Source of the DNA: an uncultured Bacilli bacterium
GTDB lineage: Bacteria; Bacillota_I; Bacilli_A; RF39; UBA660
Assembly: GCA_934091015.1 (NCBI GenBank)
Contig: CAKOKM010000001.1
Location: 1-59,587 of the forward strand
DNA: 59,587 nucleotides
Reading direction: 5' to 3'
In this document: one piece after another, positions 24,190 to 33,651 of the stretch
Position numbering within the stretch: the stretch's first letter is position 1
Layout of the letters: every line of letters starts with the position of its first letter
Made by a program: the position numbers and the translations under genes
Notes under the pieces: generated by a model
What the model was told of the DNA's origin: nothing
Seen by the model: the letters and a program-made list of their open reading frames with translations, nothing else
Database searches by the model: none

Positions 24190-25251
24190 ATGTTTAGTTA
24201 TGAGAATTTGTATAATAAAGTGTTTGATACAACAATAGATTCGGATAAACTTGTTATTATAAGTGGTTATGTTGGACCTGCAGTTGTTCAAGACTTAAAA
24301 AAATTACCATATGATGTAGAGTTATATGTTGGAATGTATGGTAATGTAATTAGTGGAATATTACATAAGAGTTTATTAAAATCAGATAAAATGGAAAATG
24401 TTTCTATATTTTATACTAATATATTGGTTCATGCAAAATGCTACATTTGGTTTAAAAATAATAAAATAGTTAAGGCTTTGATTGGATCGGCAAACTTTTC
24501 AACAAGTGGTTTAATGACTCCTAAAAAGGAAGTATTAGGATATATTCCTGAAGAATCATATGATGAAATGTTAGTATATATTAATCTAATTAAACAGGTT
24601 TCATATTCAGTAAAAGAATATAATTATGAAGAAAAAAATATCATCGGTTTTACTGATGATATGACTCAAACTATAAGTGATAAAGAGGTTGAAATTTCTT
24701 TATTAGCGGCTAGAGGTAGTGGAAATCAAAACAATATTATAGGTATTGCTACCAATCCGGGTGATGTACATGCAGGAGCTGGTTTAAACTGGGGATTTTC
24801 TAATGGTATGCCAAAACCAAATGATGCATATATTAAAATTCCAAAAGAACAAATTATTAATAATCCTTTAATGTTTCCGCCTAAAAGTAATGATATAAAT
24901 GATCCCATTGATGTAATTTGGGATGACGGCACAGAAATGCAAATGCTTTTGGAAGGTAATCAAACTGTAGAGGGTATTGATTACCCTAAACAAATTAGTA
25001 CATATAAGAGTAAAAAAGAATTAGGATTATATTTAAGAAAACGAATAGGAGATGCGATAGGAAAAAACTTAATCATTCCAGAAGAATTGTCAAAAGATGA
25101 GTTCGTCGCTAAAGCACATTATTATAAAGATAAATTTATAACAAAAGAAATGTTAGACTTATATGGCAGAACATCAATTAATATCAAGTTAATTGGCGAT
25201 CGAACTTATTATTTTGATTTTTCAAGAAATAATTCAGAAAAAGAACAATAA
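24190..25251 (+). CDS. NgoFVII-family type II restriction endonuclease (PLD fold)
   Basis: 353 residues. VHAKCYIW (His81, Lys83) and ALIGSANFSTSGL form the phospholipase-D style HxK...GS(A)N active site used by NgoFVII/BfiI-type enzymes, and the layout matches the RE_NgoFVII family, whose prototype cuts GCSGC. The C-terminal half (residues 150-350, including NWGFSNG and DPIDVIWDDG) would recognise DNA. ATG 24190 preferred over TTG 24175. It lies 72 bases after the methyltransferases. Confidence 0.85.
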   Translation: MFSYENLYNKVFDTTIDSDKLVIISGYVGPAVVQDLKKLPYDVELYVGMYGNVISGILHKSLLKSDKMENVSIFYTNILVHAKCYIWFKNNKIVKALIGSANFSTSGLMTPKKEVLGYIPEESYDEMLVYINLIKQVSYSVKEYNYEEKNIIGFTDDMTQTISDKEVEISLLAARGSGNQNNIIGIATNPGDVHAGAGLNWGFSNGMPKPNDAYIKIPKEQIINNPLMFPPKSNDINDPIDVIWDDGTEMQMLLEGNQTVEGIDYPKQISTYKSKKELGLYLRKRIGDAIGKNLIIPEELSKDEFVAKAHYYKDKFITKEMLDLYGRTSINIKLIGDRTYYFDFSRNNSEKEQ

Positions 25252-25333
25252 ACTTGTTCATTTTAATTTATTAATGTAGTAATAAAGAACATACTTGTGC
25301 CTCTTATTTTACATAATCATATTTTTAATTGTT

Positions 25334-25373
25334 AAAAATGCTTATAATTAACAAGTTATTAAGCATTTTTTCT
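25334..25373 (+). terminator. Terminator after the restriction enzyme
   Basis: AAAATGCTTA (25335-25344) pairs with TAAGCATTTT (25360-25369) before a T-rich run. Confidence 0.75.
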
Positions 25374-25414
25374 TTTTATGTGCTATAATATATCTTACTT
25401 TGAGGGGGAAAACT

Positions 25415-28009
25415 ATGGAAAGCAACATTACTCAAATAGATTTTAAAGATATTAAATCATATAAAACTAAAAAATTGATTAATACTTTGAAAAAATTAAC
25501 AGATGAACAAATAAATATAATAGTAGATTCAAGTGTGATTGATTTTATTTCAAATTTAGATATTAACACCATTAATTCTATTTTTAGAAATTCAAGTTCT
25601 GTTATGCAAAATAAATTGTGGACTAATGATAAAATTCAAAGAATATTAATTTTAGGAACTTTAAATTTAGATAACTTTGTTTGTACTGAACAGACTATAA
25701 GAAATCTTGAAAACTTAAATAAAGTTATAAAATCACAAGCTATAAAAAAACAAATGTATAGTAATAAATATTTTATATCTATTGTTATGAATAGTAATAA
25801 AATTGAAAATAGATTTTTTAATTCATATGATTTAAGAAAAGTTTTTGATGGAATTGTACAAAGTGAAGAATTTAATTCATTACCTACTGATAGACAGTTA
25901 AGAGTAATAGAAAAATTAAATGGTTATACTAGAGAGGCACTTCTTCCTACTGATTTTAGGGAAAGATATAGCAATATAGAAAGAATTCTATTTGGTTCTG
26001 ACAGAGATAGAATTGACAGTAGTATAATGGAACAATTAAATTCAGAAGAATTATTTTTCTTAGATTATATTAATGATACTATGGATAATAATAATGCTAT
26101 AAGAAAATATATGTTAGAAAATGTAGGAAAGAATGGTAAATCGTTTGAAGAGTTCTTTGCTGAAATAAAAACTAGAGATGAATTAATAAGAGAAAAAATA
26201 CGAAATCACTTTAGACATCAACATTTTTATAGACGAGTTAGTTTAGAGGAAAAAATATATCATATTTTATTAAACGAAAATCAGGAAGAACTAATTAAAG
26301 AGAAACTTTTAAAATATTTAATTTGCTATATATTAAAAAATAGTTCTGTTAATCCTGAGATGATGTATAACACATTAAAAAGAAATTTAAATAATGGTTT
26401 AATAAGTTATAGGGATATAAATTGTTTGACTAATAATTATGATGAAGTAACGAAGGATTTAAAATTAATGTTTTATTTGAAGTTCAATATTGCTCTTCTA
26501 AATGCTAGATATCTTCATGGTATAACTTCAGAACAATTATCTAAAGTAAATGTTAAACATATTAATAAATTATCTAAATTTTTAGAAGATAAGACTCAAG
26601 ATGAATTATCTGCAATATATGGATTATGTATTAAAATGTATTTCATATTTGGATATGAGAGAAGTATAGAAATATTAAGTGGTAAATTTGGACAATATAA
26701 CAGAATGTTTTTGGATAATGTTGCTAAAACAGATGTAACAAGAGTTGAAATGAAAGCAGAAGGAAATAAATTTTTACCTGTTATTGATAAAAGATTCATT
26801 AACTTTATGTTTGAAATACCAAAGAACAATCATTTTATAAATATGTTTAATAATAAAGATTCTGAATTATATAAAATGTGGTATTACTTATATAACAACT
26901 ATGATGAAGTATTAGAAAAATGTCATAATGAAATTACATTAAAGAAAGTAAATGCAATATTAGAAACAGAAAAATATGATGTAGATAGAAAAATAATAAC
27001 TCCTGATAACTACTTATTAAATAATAATAGCTTTTTAGAAAATATTATTTTAGGAAATAAAACACACAATAGTAATAACGAAGTATTAAGAAAGATTGTT
27101 GAAATATATTCACAAATGAAAAAAAGAGTTGAATCTAGTATTCCATATGTAAAAGGAGTTTCAACAAGCGGTTATACTTATGAAGTTATGAAATTAGATG
27201 ACCCACAAATATTTGAGTTAGGATATAAAGCTAATTGTTGTATTAGAACATTTGATATAGCACATAAACATTTGCTACACGCAGCACTTTGTAGAAATGG
27301 TAGAATATTAATAATATATGATAAATTAGGTGATATTGCTGCTTTTTGCCCATTGAAAAGAAATGGAAATGTATTAATAGCGAACAGCATTGAGTGTGTA
27401 GATAAAAAGATAGAAGTTAATGGGCATTTAATATCTACTGCATTTAAAGAAGGAATGGAAAAGATAGTAGAAGTTACTAAACAAAGTAACGAACCAATTA
27501 ATTTAGCTTGTATGGGCAGTGCTTCATACTTAAAACCAAATACAACTTCTTTTCCAAAAGATTATCCAACACCAACTATATTTGAAAAAGATGATGAAGT
27601 ATATGGAAATACAGATGTTTATCATAAAACTTTAGATGTTGTATATAAAGATAATAATTTTGATTTTAAAAATATTAAATCGAAAGATCCAGATGTTTCA
27701 TATATGGACCCTAGAGATGAAATAAAATTTGTTGATTTCTTTACAGATAGATATAACAACAATAATGAAAATGTAATTAACATAATAAATTCTATAAATT
27801 ATTCAATTAATCCTACAAACTATATGCCAATAAGCAAATATTCTATAAGAAGTGTTTATTATTCTAAAGATTGGTATATAGTTGAAACATATCAAGGATT
27901 AATTGGTGAATGTTTAGAAAATGATTATAGAGCAAGAGAAGAATTTAATAGTTATATGACAATGTTAAATAAAGAAGAACAACCAAAAGTATTAAAAAGA
28001 GAATTATAG
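25415..28009 (+). CDS. Large unknown protein of the defence island (864 residues)
   Basis: Not recognised. The first ~560 residues are almost wholly helical with TPR/armadillo-like spacing (DEQINIIVDSSVIDFISNLD..., QLRVIEKLNGYTREALLP). Residues ~590-700 form a mixed domain with ELGYKANCCIRTFD...NGRILIIYDKLGDIAAFCPLKRNGNVLIANSIE, a CC-x-G-strand pattern reminiscent of GNAT-like domains in large accessory proteins. The last 150 residues are Asn-rich. GAGGGGG sets the ATG at 25415. It is a single gene between terminators, beside R-M, and is a candidate sensor-effector. Confidence 0.7.
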   Translation: MESNITQIDFKDIKSYKTKKLINTLKKLTDEQINIIVDSSVIDFISNLDINTINSIFRNSSSVMQNKLWTNDKIQRILILGTLNLDNFVCTEQTIRNLENLNKVIKSQAIKKQMYSNKYFISIVMNSNKIENRFFNSYDLRKVFDGIVQSEEFNSLPTDRQLRVIEKLNGYTREALLPTDFRERYSNIERILFGSDRDRIDSSIMEQLNSEELFFLDYINDTMDNNNAIRKYMLENVGKNGKSFEEFFAEIKTRDELIREKIRNHFRHQHFYRRVSLEEKIYHILLNENQEELIKEKLLKYLICYILKNSSVNPEMMYNTLKRNLNNGLISYRDINCLTNNYDEVTKDLKLMFYLKFNIALLNARYLHGITSEQLSKVNVKHINKLSKFLEDKTQDELSAIYGLCIKMYFIFGYERSIEILSGKFGQYNRMFLDNVAKTDVTRVEMKAEGNKFLPVIDKRFINFMFEIPKNNHFINMFNNKDSELYKMWYYLYNNYDEVLEKCHNEITLKKVNAILETEKYDVDRKIITPDNYLLNNNSFLENIILGNKTHNSNNEVLRKIVEIYSQMKKRVESSIPYVKGVSTSGYTYEVMKLDDPQIFELGYKANCCIRTFDIAHKHLLHAALCRNGRILIIYDKLGDIAAFCPLKRNGNVLIANSIECVDKKIEVNGHLISTAFKEGMEKIVEVTKQSNEPINLACMGSASYLKPNTTSFPKDYPTPTIFEKDDEVYGNTDVYHKTLDVVYKDNNFDFKNIKSKDPDVSYMDPRDEIKFVDFFTDRYNNNNENVINIINSINYSINPTNYMPISKYSIRSVYYSKDWYIVETYQGLIGECLENDYRAREEFNSYMTMLNKEEQPKVLKREL

Positions 28010-28372
28010 AAAAAGACCAGTGCTATAAACTAGTACCGGTCTTATCTTTTTTTCAGCAAGTAAATAATGTTCTCTAATATCTATAACTAGTTGTTGAAGA
28101 TTATTCACAGTCTTTCTTAAAAAATCAACATCTTCAACATAACCCCAATAATGCATTTTAGTAGCCATCTGATTTAAAATATTTCCTGTTCTTCTAACAT
28201 AATTATGCGATTCATAAAACTCAATAGGTGGCTTTTCTTTTGGCTCAAAACCCATTATTAATTCTCTTATTACCACAACATAAGGTAGTCCAACTTTTGA
28301 AGATAATTCTATTAATCTATCTCTTTCTTCGTAACTTAAATATACATTTAATTTCCAATTTCTTTTTCTCAA
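28004..28372 (-). CDS. mobC: Orphan MobC-like relaxosome protein
   Basis: 122 residues. WKLNVYLSYEERDRLIELSSKVGLPYVVVIRELIMG is a ribbon-helix-helix DNA-binding start. ESHNYVRRTGNILNQMATKMHYWG is the MobC signature (normally INxxGxNLNQIA), followed by VDFLRKTVNNLQQLVIDIR. MobC assists relaxase at oriT; no relaxase gene follows. The last ~12 residues are encoded by a terminator hairpin and overlap the neighbouring gene, so the 3' end has been replaced. Confidence 0.75.
   Translation of the reverse strand: MRKRNWKLNVYLSYEERDRLIELSSKVGLPYVVVIRELIMGFEPKEKPPIEFYESHNYVRRTGNILNQMATKMHYWGYVEDVDFLRKTVNNLQQLVIDIREHYLLAEKKIRPVLVYSTGLFL
28013..28053. terminator. Long-stem terminator between convergent genes
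   Basis: AAGACCAGTGCTA (28013-28025) pairs with TAGTACCGGTCTT (28031-28043), with one mismatch and one G-U, followed by TTTTTTT (28047-28053). An A tract on the other side allows use in both directions. Confidence 0.8.
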
Positions 28373-28552
28373 TAGTTAGCCTTTCATATACGATTGAACT
28401 CTAGAATCTCAATATTTCTCATCACGCTTGTTATATAAGATTAAAAATTAATCCTCACATTCTAAAACTACGATAATAAAAAGAAAAGAGCTAGGCCGTC
28501 ATAGAAATGGATACAAAGACCCTTGGTATAATTTGCCTAAACTCGATCGCAG

Positions 28553-28590
28553 ATATTTATATTCATTTTTATAAAAATGAATATAAATAT
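28553..28590. repeat. Perfect 38-nt palindrome
   Basis: The arms are ATATTTATATTCATTTTTA and its exact reverse complement with no loop. It lies between the MobC gene and the MazG promoter. There is no T run beyond, so it is not a typical terminator. Candidate protein-binding site, transfer/replication origin structure or cruciform. The rest of 28373-28680 holds only the MazG promoter. Confidence 0.85.
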
Positions 28591-28634
28591 TATAATGTAA
28601 ATATCAAAAGTTTCAACTTATCAAAACTAGTCAA

Positions 28635-28664
28635 TTTACTACTCAGTATTATACGTGGTATAAT
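28635..28664 (+). promoter_or_regulatory. Promoter of the MazG-helicase operon
   Basis: TTTACT, 18-base spacer, TATAAT (28659-28664), 17 bases before the MazG start, so the leader is short. Confidence 0.6.
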
Positions 28665-28681
28665 TGAAATAGGTGATTATA

Positions 28682-28996
28682 ATGCGTGAATTAACAGAAA
28701 AAGTAGTTGAATTTACTCGTGAAAGAGATTGGGATCAGTTTCATTCTCCAGAGAATTTAGCTAAGAGTATTTCTATTGAAGCAGGTGAGTTATTAGAATG
28801 CTTTCAATGGAATAATGAATATGATTTGGACGAAGTTAAAGAAGAATTAGCAGATGTTATTAATTATTGTTTATTAATGGCTGATAAATTAGGAGTAGAT
28901 CCTAAACAAATAGTTTTAGATAAAATGGAAAAAACTGCTAAGAAATATCCAATTGAAAAAGCTAAAGGAAAGAGCACAAAATATAATAAATTATAG
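28682..28996 (+). CDS. MazG-like nucleotide pyrophosphohydrolase
   Basis: 104 residues of the all-alpha NTP-PPase superfamily (MazG/RS21-C6 type): WDQFHSPENLAKSISIEAGELLECFQW gives the first EXXE pair and VKEELADVINYCLLMADKLG gives the second metal-binding EXXD. Such enzymes hydrolyse (d)NTPs to NMP and PPi. ATG 28682 follows AGGTGAT. It starts an operon with a GIY-YIG/DUF2075 protein 11 bases later. In phage defence this activity could deplete or edit nucleotides. Confidence 0.88.
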   Translation: MRELTEKVVEFTRERDWDQFHSPENLAKSISIEAGELLECFQWNNEYDLDEVKEELADVINYCLLMADKLGVDPKQIVLDKMEKTAKKYPIEKAKGKSTKYNKL

Positions 28997-29007
28997 GAAG
29001 TGATAAT

Positions 29008-30720
29008 ATGGCAGAAATTATTACAAAGAAATTTAATGCAGGCACATCAAGCATTTTAAAAAATGAAAAATATGGAAGCAATTGGCCAGTTGTTTATATT
29101 ATTAATAATAAAGAAGAGGCTTATGTTGGTGAAACAACTGATGCTAGTATTAGGTCAAATCAACATTGGGCGAATGAAGTCAGAAGGAATTTAGATAAAA
29201 TAAACATAATAGGTGATGATACTTTTAATAAATCTTCAATATTAGATCTTGAATCCTTTTTAATAAAATATATGTCTGCAGATAATAAATTTAAATTGCA
29301 AAATGGTAACGGTGGCTTACAAAATCATAATTATTATCAAAGAGAAATGTATGAAACTAAATTTAGAGAAATTTGGCTACAATTAAAATCAAAAGGATTA
29401 GTAAAAAATGATTTAAAAATGATTGCTAATTCTGATTTATTTAAATATTCGCCATACAAAGCATTAACGGTTGATCAATATGTGATTGTAAATGATATTT
29501 TAAGTGATTTATCAGATTTGGTTTATAAAAAAGAAAAAGGAACTTTTGTTGTTGAAGGTGGAGCTGGAACAGGAAAAACTATTTTGGGAATATACCTTCT
29601 TAAATTATTAGTTCAAGCAAAAGATTCATCTCAAATTGAAATTGAAGAGGATCAAGTTGAACAAAATCTATCTGAAATATTAAAAATAAATGATGCAGTA
29701 GATGATTTAAAAATAGGCATGGTTATTCCTATGGAAAATTTAAGAAGTACCCTTAAAAAGGTATTTAGAAGTATTAAGGATTTGAATTCTAATATGGTGT
29801 TAAGTCCGCATGACGTTGGGAAAAATGATGAAATATATGATTTGTTAATAGTTGATGAAGCACATAGACTTAGAAGAAGAAAAAATCTTACACAGTATGG
29901 TACATTTGATGAAAATAATAGAAAAATGAATTTAGGTAATTCGGGTACAGAACTTGATTGGATTTTATTAAAAAGCAAGTATCAAATTTTTTTCTATGAT
30001 GAAAATCAATCAATTAAACCAACTGATATAAGAAAAGAAGACTTCGATAAATTAATGCTAAGAAAAAATTATCATGCTTATCAATTAAATACTCAATTGA
30101 GATGCTTATTAGGTGGTAATGAATATATTGATTATATAAAGGCAATATTTAGTAATAATCCTCCTAAAAAGAAAATTGACTTTAAACAATACGATTTAAA
30201 AATATTTGATGATGTTGGCAGTATGGTTGAAGATATCAAAGAAAAAGATTCTGAATATGGACTATGTAGAAATATTGCAGGATATGCTTGGAAGTGGAAT
30301 AGTAAAGGCAAACATTTGCCATTAGACTCAACTATATCTAAAAATAATAATGGTTTATATGATATAGAAATAGATAACAATAAATATATATGGAATTCAC
30401 AAGCTTATGATTGGATTAATTCTAAAAATGCTGTAAATGAAATAGGTAGTATTCATACAACTCAAGGCTTTGACTTAAATTACACTGGATTAATTATTGG
30501 CAATGAATTAAGGTATGATTTAGATAAGAATCAGTTCATTGTAGATAGAAATAATTATTATGATGCTAAAGGAAAAGCGGATACAACTGATGAAGAATTA
30601 TTAAATTATTTATTAAATATCTATAGAACTATGATGACTAGGGGAATGCTTGGAACATATATTTATGTATGTGATCCGAGTTTACGACAATATCTAAAAA
30701 AATATATTTCTACAAAATAA
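29008..30720 (+). CDS. GIY-YIG nuclease fused to DUF2075 P-loop NTPase
   Basis: 570 residues. The N-terminal ~100 residues show PVVYIIN...AYVGETTDASIRSNQHW and a later LESFLI, matching the GIY-YIG nuclease layout (YVG, Arg49, Glu82). Then a DUF2075 SF1-like motor: GTFVVEGGAGTGKTIL (Walker A 184-191), LLIVDEAHRLRRR (Walker B), FFYDENQSI, LNTQLRC, and IHTTQGFDLNYTGLIIG near the end. It is a DNA-cutting translocase or helicase by architecture. Cotranscribed with MazG. Confidence 0.8.
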   Translation: MAEIITKKFNAGTSSILKNEKYGSNWPVVYIINNKEEAYVGETTDASIRSNQHWANEVRRNLDKINIIGDDTFNKSSILDLESFLIKYMSADNKFKLQNGNGGLQNHNYYQREMYETKFREIWLQLKSKGLVKNDLKMIANSDLFKYSPYKALTVDQYVIVNDILSDLSDLVYKKEKGTFVVEGGAGTGKTILGIYLLKLLVQAKDSSQIEIEEDQVEQNLSEILKINDAVDDLKIGMVIPMENLRSTLKKVFRSIKDLNSNMVLSPHDVGKNDEIYDLLIVDEAHRLRRRKNLTQYGTFDENNRKMNLGNSGTELDWILLKSKYQIFFYDENQSIKPTDIRKEDFDKLMLRKNYHAYQLNTQLRCLLGGNEYIDYIKAIFSNNPPKKKIDFKQYDLKIFDDVGSMVEDIKEKDSEYGLCRNIAGYAWKWNSKGKHLPLDSTISKNNNGLYDIEIDNNKYIWNSQAYDWINSKNAVNEIGSIHTTQGFDLNYTGLIIGNELRYDLDKNQFIVDRNNYYDAKGKADTTDEELLNYLLNIYRTMMTRGMLGTYIYVCDPSLRQYLKKYISTK

Positions 30721-30760
30721 AAAAACATATATAGCTATGTGATCTATATATGTTTTTTTA
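30721..30760 (+). terminator. Terminator with CATATATAG stem, copy 1
   Basis: CATATATAG (30726-30734) pairs with CTATATATG (30744-30752) and a T run. The 27-nt hairpin is 24/27 identical to that at 37394-37420. Confidence 0.88.
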
Positions 30761-30801
30761 TGCTATAATACATATAATTATTTATTCTTGGAGGGATTTA
30801 T

Positions 30802-33522
30802 ATGGATGAAAGTATTAAATTTATTAATCGGAAAATCAATGATTTGAATATTAAGATAGAAAAAAATATAGATGATTCTATTGATAATAGGGGCTACATG
30901 TCTCAAAATATAATAAAGAGTTTAAGAGATTTGGTAGAATTTATAGCTTTTAAAGTATATGTTGTTGAATACAAGAAGGATTATGTAGAATATAATCATG
31001 TGAATAACGGACTTGCTATTAAGTATATTAAATCTTTATATAAGCATGAAATATTAAAGAACTTTCATGCCTTATTAGAAATTGGACCTTCACATAATAG
31101 TTATAGTGAGGATGGTTCAATTAGATTAATGGTTAAATATCAAGAGTATCTTGTTGATCTAAAAAGATATTATTTTGAGTTGTTTAAAGAAAAAATATTA
31201 ACAAATTTATATAAATTTCCTATGTTTAAAATAGACCCATCTTTATATGATTACTATAAAGAAATATATAATAAGTTAATTCAAATAAAATTTGATAATA
31301 GTGAACGAGTTTTAGGTAATGCATATTATATTAAGAAAACAAAGCCAGTTGCTATAGAAGATAGAGTTTTTTATGAATTAACATTGACGCCAGCTACCGA
31401 CTATGTTAATAAATTTAATAGAATTATTTTTTATTCTCCAGTTAGAATTCCGGATAATTATGCTATTAAAATAAGCTATGTAAGTAAAAATATAAAATCA
31501 TTTAAATCAGAAGTAGAAATCAAGATAATTAATAATTATGAGATATTTATCAAACCGGCTGAAATAAATAGTTTGTACAAAATATTTGGTATTAATAGAA
31601 GAGTATCATATCGTGCAAATGAATATGATTATTTTATGAAATTATTAAAAAATAATCGTTGGACATTAAATCATATTATTAATTTGAATGATGAAGAATT
31701 TGTAATAATTAGACAGGAGTCATCAGTTTATAATACTCATCATTTGTTTGAATTGTTAGAAATGATAAGAAATGTTATTATTAACAATAAACCCGGTCAT
31801 AATGTTTTAAAGTACTTAATACATGTATTGAGAAATTCTGTAGTTATTGATCAAATATGTGATCGGCAATGTAAAATACTATCAGATTTATGTTTAGAGT
31901 ATGGGTGTAATGTTTTTGAAACTATGCCATATGCCTCTTCATTAAATGGTCATAAAATATCTATATCAGATTTATTTGAAATAATTGATCCAGTAAATAG
32001 AGAGCATGAGTTCTTTGGAAGAAAGATAAATGATTTATGCAATTCAACAAATAGAATTTATTTTTCTTTTAAGGAATTAGGTTATGATGAAGAAGATGGA
32101 AAAAAACTTATAAAAGAATTTAATAAGCGCGTTTATTACAAACATACAGATAGATATTTAGAAACAGTTGGAAATAAAGTCTATATAAGAGGATTTGAAG
32201 AAAGTACGATAAAAATCATAGATGTTTTAAAAAGTAAAACTAATGAAAAATATTCTGATTATAAAAATATGTATGATATGTTTGAGGCTTTTAGCGATTA
32301 TGAATTTACTGATAGTATTAAGAAAAATATTTCTGAAAAAATATATATTAATTCAAAAGTTGGATTAATATATGGCTCTGCAGGAACAGGTAAAACTGAA
32401 ATGATTAAAATAATATCTAAAATATTTGATGGTAAAAAAATTGCTTTTTTAGCTAAAACTAATGCTGCTCTAAACAATATTAAAATTCGAGTTGGTAAAG
32501 AGGCAATGGATAACTACAAATTTTATACTGTTGATAAATTTGTTGATAATTCTATAAGAGATAGTTATGATTTAGTTGTTGTAGATGAGTGTAGTATGGT
32601 AGAGAATGATATAATGCTTCAAATGTTAAAGAAAAATAATTATGATTGCTTACTATTAGTTGGTGATATATATCAAATTGAAGCAATTGAGTTTGGTAAC
32701 TGGTTTAGATTTGCAAAGGAATTGATTCCTGAAAATTCATATGAACTAACTGAAAATTTTCGAACTACGAATCATGGATTAAAGAATTTATGGTCTAAAG
32801 TAAGAAATCTAGATGATGGTATTACTGAGAAAACAATTGACGAAGCTTATTCAGAAATATTAAGTGAATCAATATTTGAAAATAGAGAAGATGAAGAAAT
32901 TGTTCTATGTTTGAATTATGATGGCCCATATGGGATTAATAATATAAATAGATATTTGCAGATGACAAATAAAAATAAACCAATAGAATGGGGAATAAAT
33001 ACATATAAGGTTGGAGATCCAATTATATTTAGTGATGTAAGGAGATTTTCTAATGTTTTATATAATAATCTTAAAGGAAAAATTCTAAAAATTGAAAAGA
33101 ATGAAGGTAGCATAACTTTTGAATTATTTGTAGAAAGAAGAATTTCTGATTTTGATGCCTTTGCCAATAACATTAAAGTTATTTCTAGGGGAGATGATGG
33201 ATCGGTTATAGAAATAAAGGTATTACGAAAAGATGATGATGATAAAGATGATGAAGTAGGTTATATTGTTCCTTTCACGGTATCTTATGCTACATCTATA
33301 CATAAATCACAAGGTTTAGAATTTGATTCCGTTAAAATTATTATTTCTGATGAGTCCGAAGAATTAATTACTAAAAATATATTTTACACCGCAATAACTA
33401 GGTCTAAAAATCATCTTAAAATTTACTGGAGTCCAGAATGCCAAAATAAAGTTATTAAGAACATGAAGGATTACAGTTTGAAAGATGATGTAATTATTAT
33501 AAAAAATAAAATGAAAAATTAA
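30802..33522 (+). CDS. Large RecD/UvrD-like superfamily 1 helicase
   Basis: 906 residues. The first ~500 are helical and unrecognised, perhaps a sensing or nuclease-regulatory part. The motor follows: LIYGSAGTGKTEMI (Walker A ~525-532), AFLAKTNAALNNI, VVVDECSMVEN (D595-E596), LLLVGDIYQIEAIEFG, LTENFRT, and the UvrD-like C-terminal pattern SYATSIHKSQGLEFDSV and FYTAITRSKNHL. It has its own leader and a terminator in front, but runs in the same direction as the GIY-YIG/DUF2075 gene. RBS GGAGGG. Confidence 0.8.
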   Translation: MDESIKFINRKINDLNIKIEKNIDDSIDNRGYMSQNIIKSLRDLVEFIAFKVYVVEYKKDYVEYNHVNNGLAIKYIKSLYKHEILKNFHALLEIGPSHNSYSEDGSIRLMVKYQEYLVDLKRYYFELFKEKILTNLYKFPMFKIDPSLYDYYKEIYNKLIQIKFDNSERVLGNAYYIKKTKPVAIEDRVFYELTLTPATDYVNKFNRIIFYSPVRIPDNYAIKISYVSKNIKSFKSEVEIKIINNYEIFIKPAEINSLYKIFGINRRVSYRANEYDYFMKLLKNNRWTLNHIINLNDEEFVIIRQESSVYNTHHLFELLEMIRNVIINNKPGHNVLKYLIHVLRNSVVIDQICDRQCKILSDLCLEYGCNVFETMPYASSLNGHKISISDLFEIIDPVNREHEFFGRKINDLCNSTNRIYFSFKELGYDEEDGKKLIKEFNKRVYYKHTDRYLETVGNKVYIRGFEESTIKIIDVLKSKTNEKYSDYKNMYDMFEAFSDYEFTDSIKKNISEKIYINSKVGLIYGSAGTGKTEMIKIISKIFDGKKIAFLAKTNAALNNIKIRVGKEAMDNYKFYTVDKFVDNSIRDSYDLVVVDECSMVENDIMLQMLKKNNYDCLLLVGDIYQIEAIEFGNWFRFAKELIPENSYELTENFRTTNHGLKNLWSKVRNLDDGITEKTIDEAYSEILSESIFENREDEEIVLCLNYDGPYGINNINRYLQMTNKNKPIEWGINTYKVGDPIIFSDVRRFSNVLYNNLKGKILKIEKNEGSITFELFVERRISDFDAFANNIKVISRGDDGSVIEIKVLRKDDDDKDDEVGYIVPFTVSYATSIHKSQGLEFDSVKIIISDESEELITKNIFYTAITRSKNHLKIYWSPECQNKVIKNMKDYSLKDDVIIIKNKMKN

Positions 33523-33579
33523 TAAGTATATATGTATATGCTTTTTGTATTAAAATTTATTTATTAAATATTATAATAA

Positions 33580-33632
33580 TATACCGATAACAGTATAAAT
33601 ATATTGACAAATTATACCGGCAACGGTATAAT
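33580..33632 (+). promoter_or_regulatory. Fic gene promoter with paired operators
   Basis: Consensus TTGACA (33604-33609), 17 bases, TATAAT (33627-33632). Two palindromic operators of the form TATACCGNNAACNGTATA lie at 33580-33597 and 33613-33630, the second covering the spacer and -10. This indicates strong autorepression, plausibly by the HTH at the start of the Fic protein. A related TATACCGCATATGGTA occurs before 37857. Confidence 0.8.
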
Positions 33633-33651
33633 GTAATTAGAGGTGAAAATT

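Noticed and set aside
28480..28552. oriT nick site upstream of mobC
   Set aside because: GAGCTAGGCCGTC and CCTTGGTATA are suggestive, but no known nick consensus could be matched.
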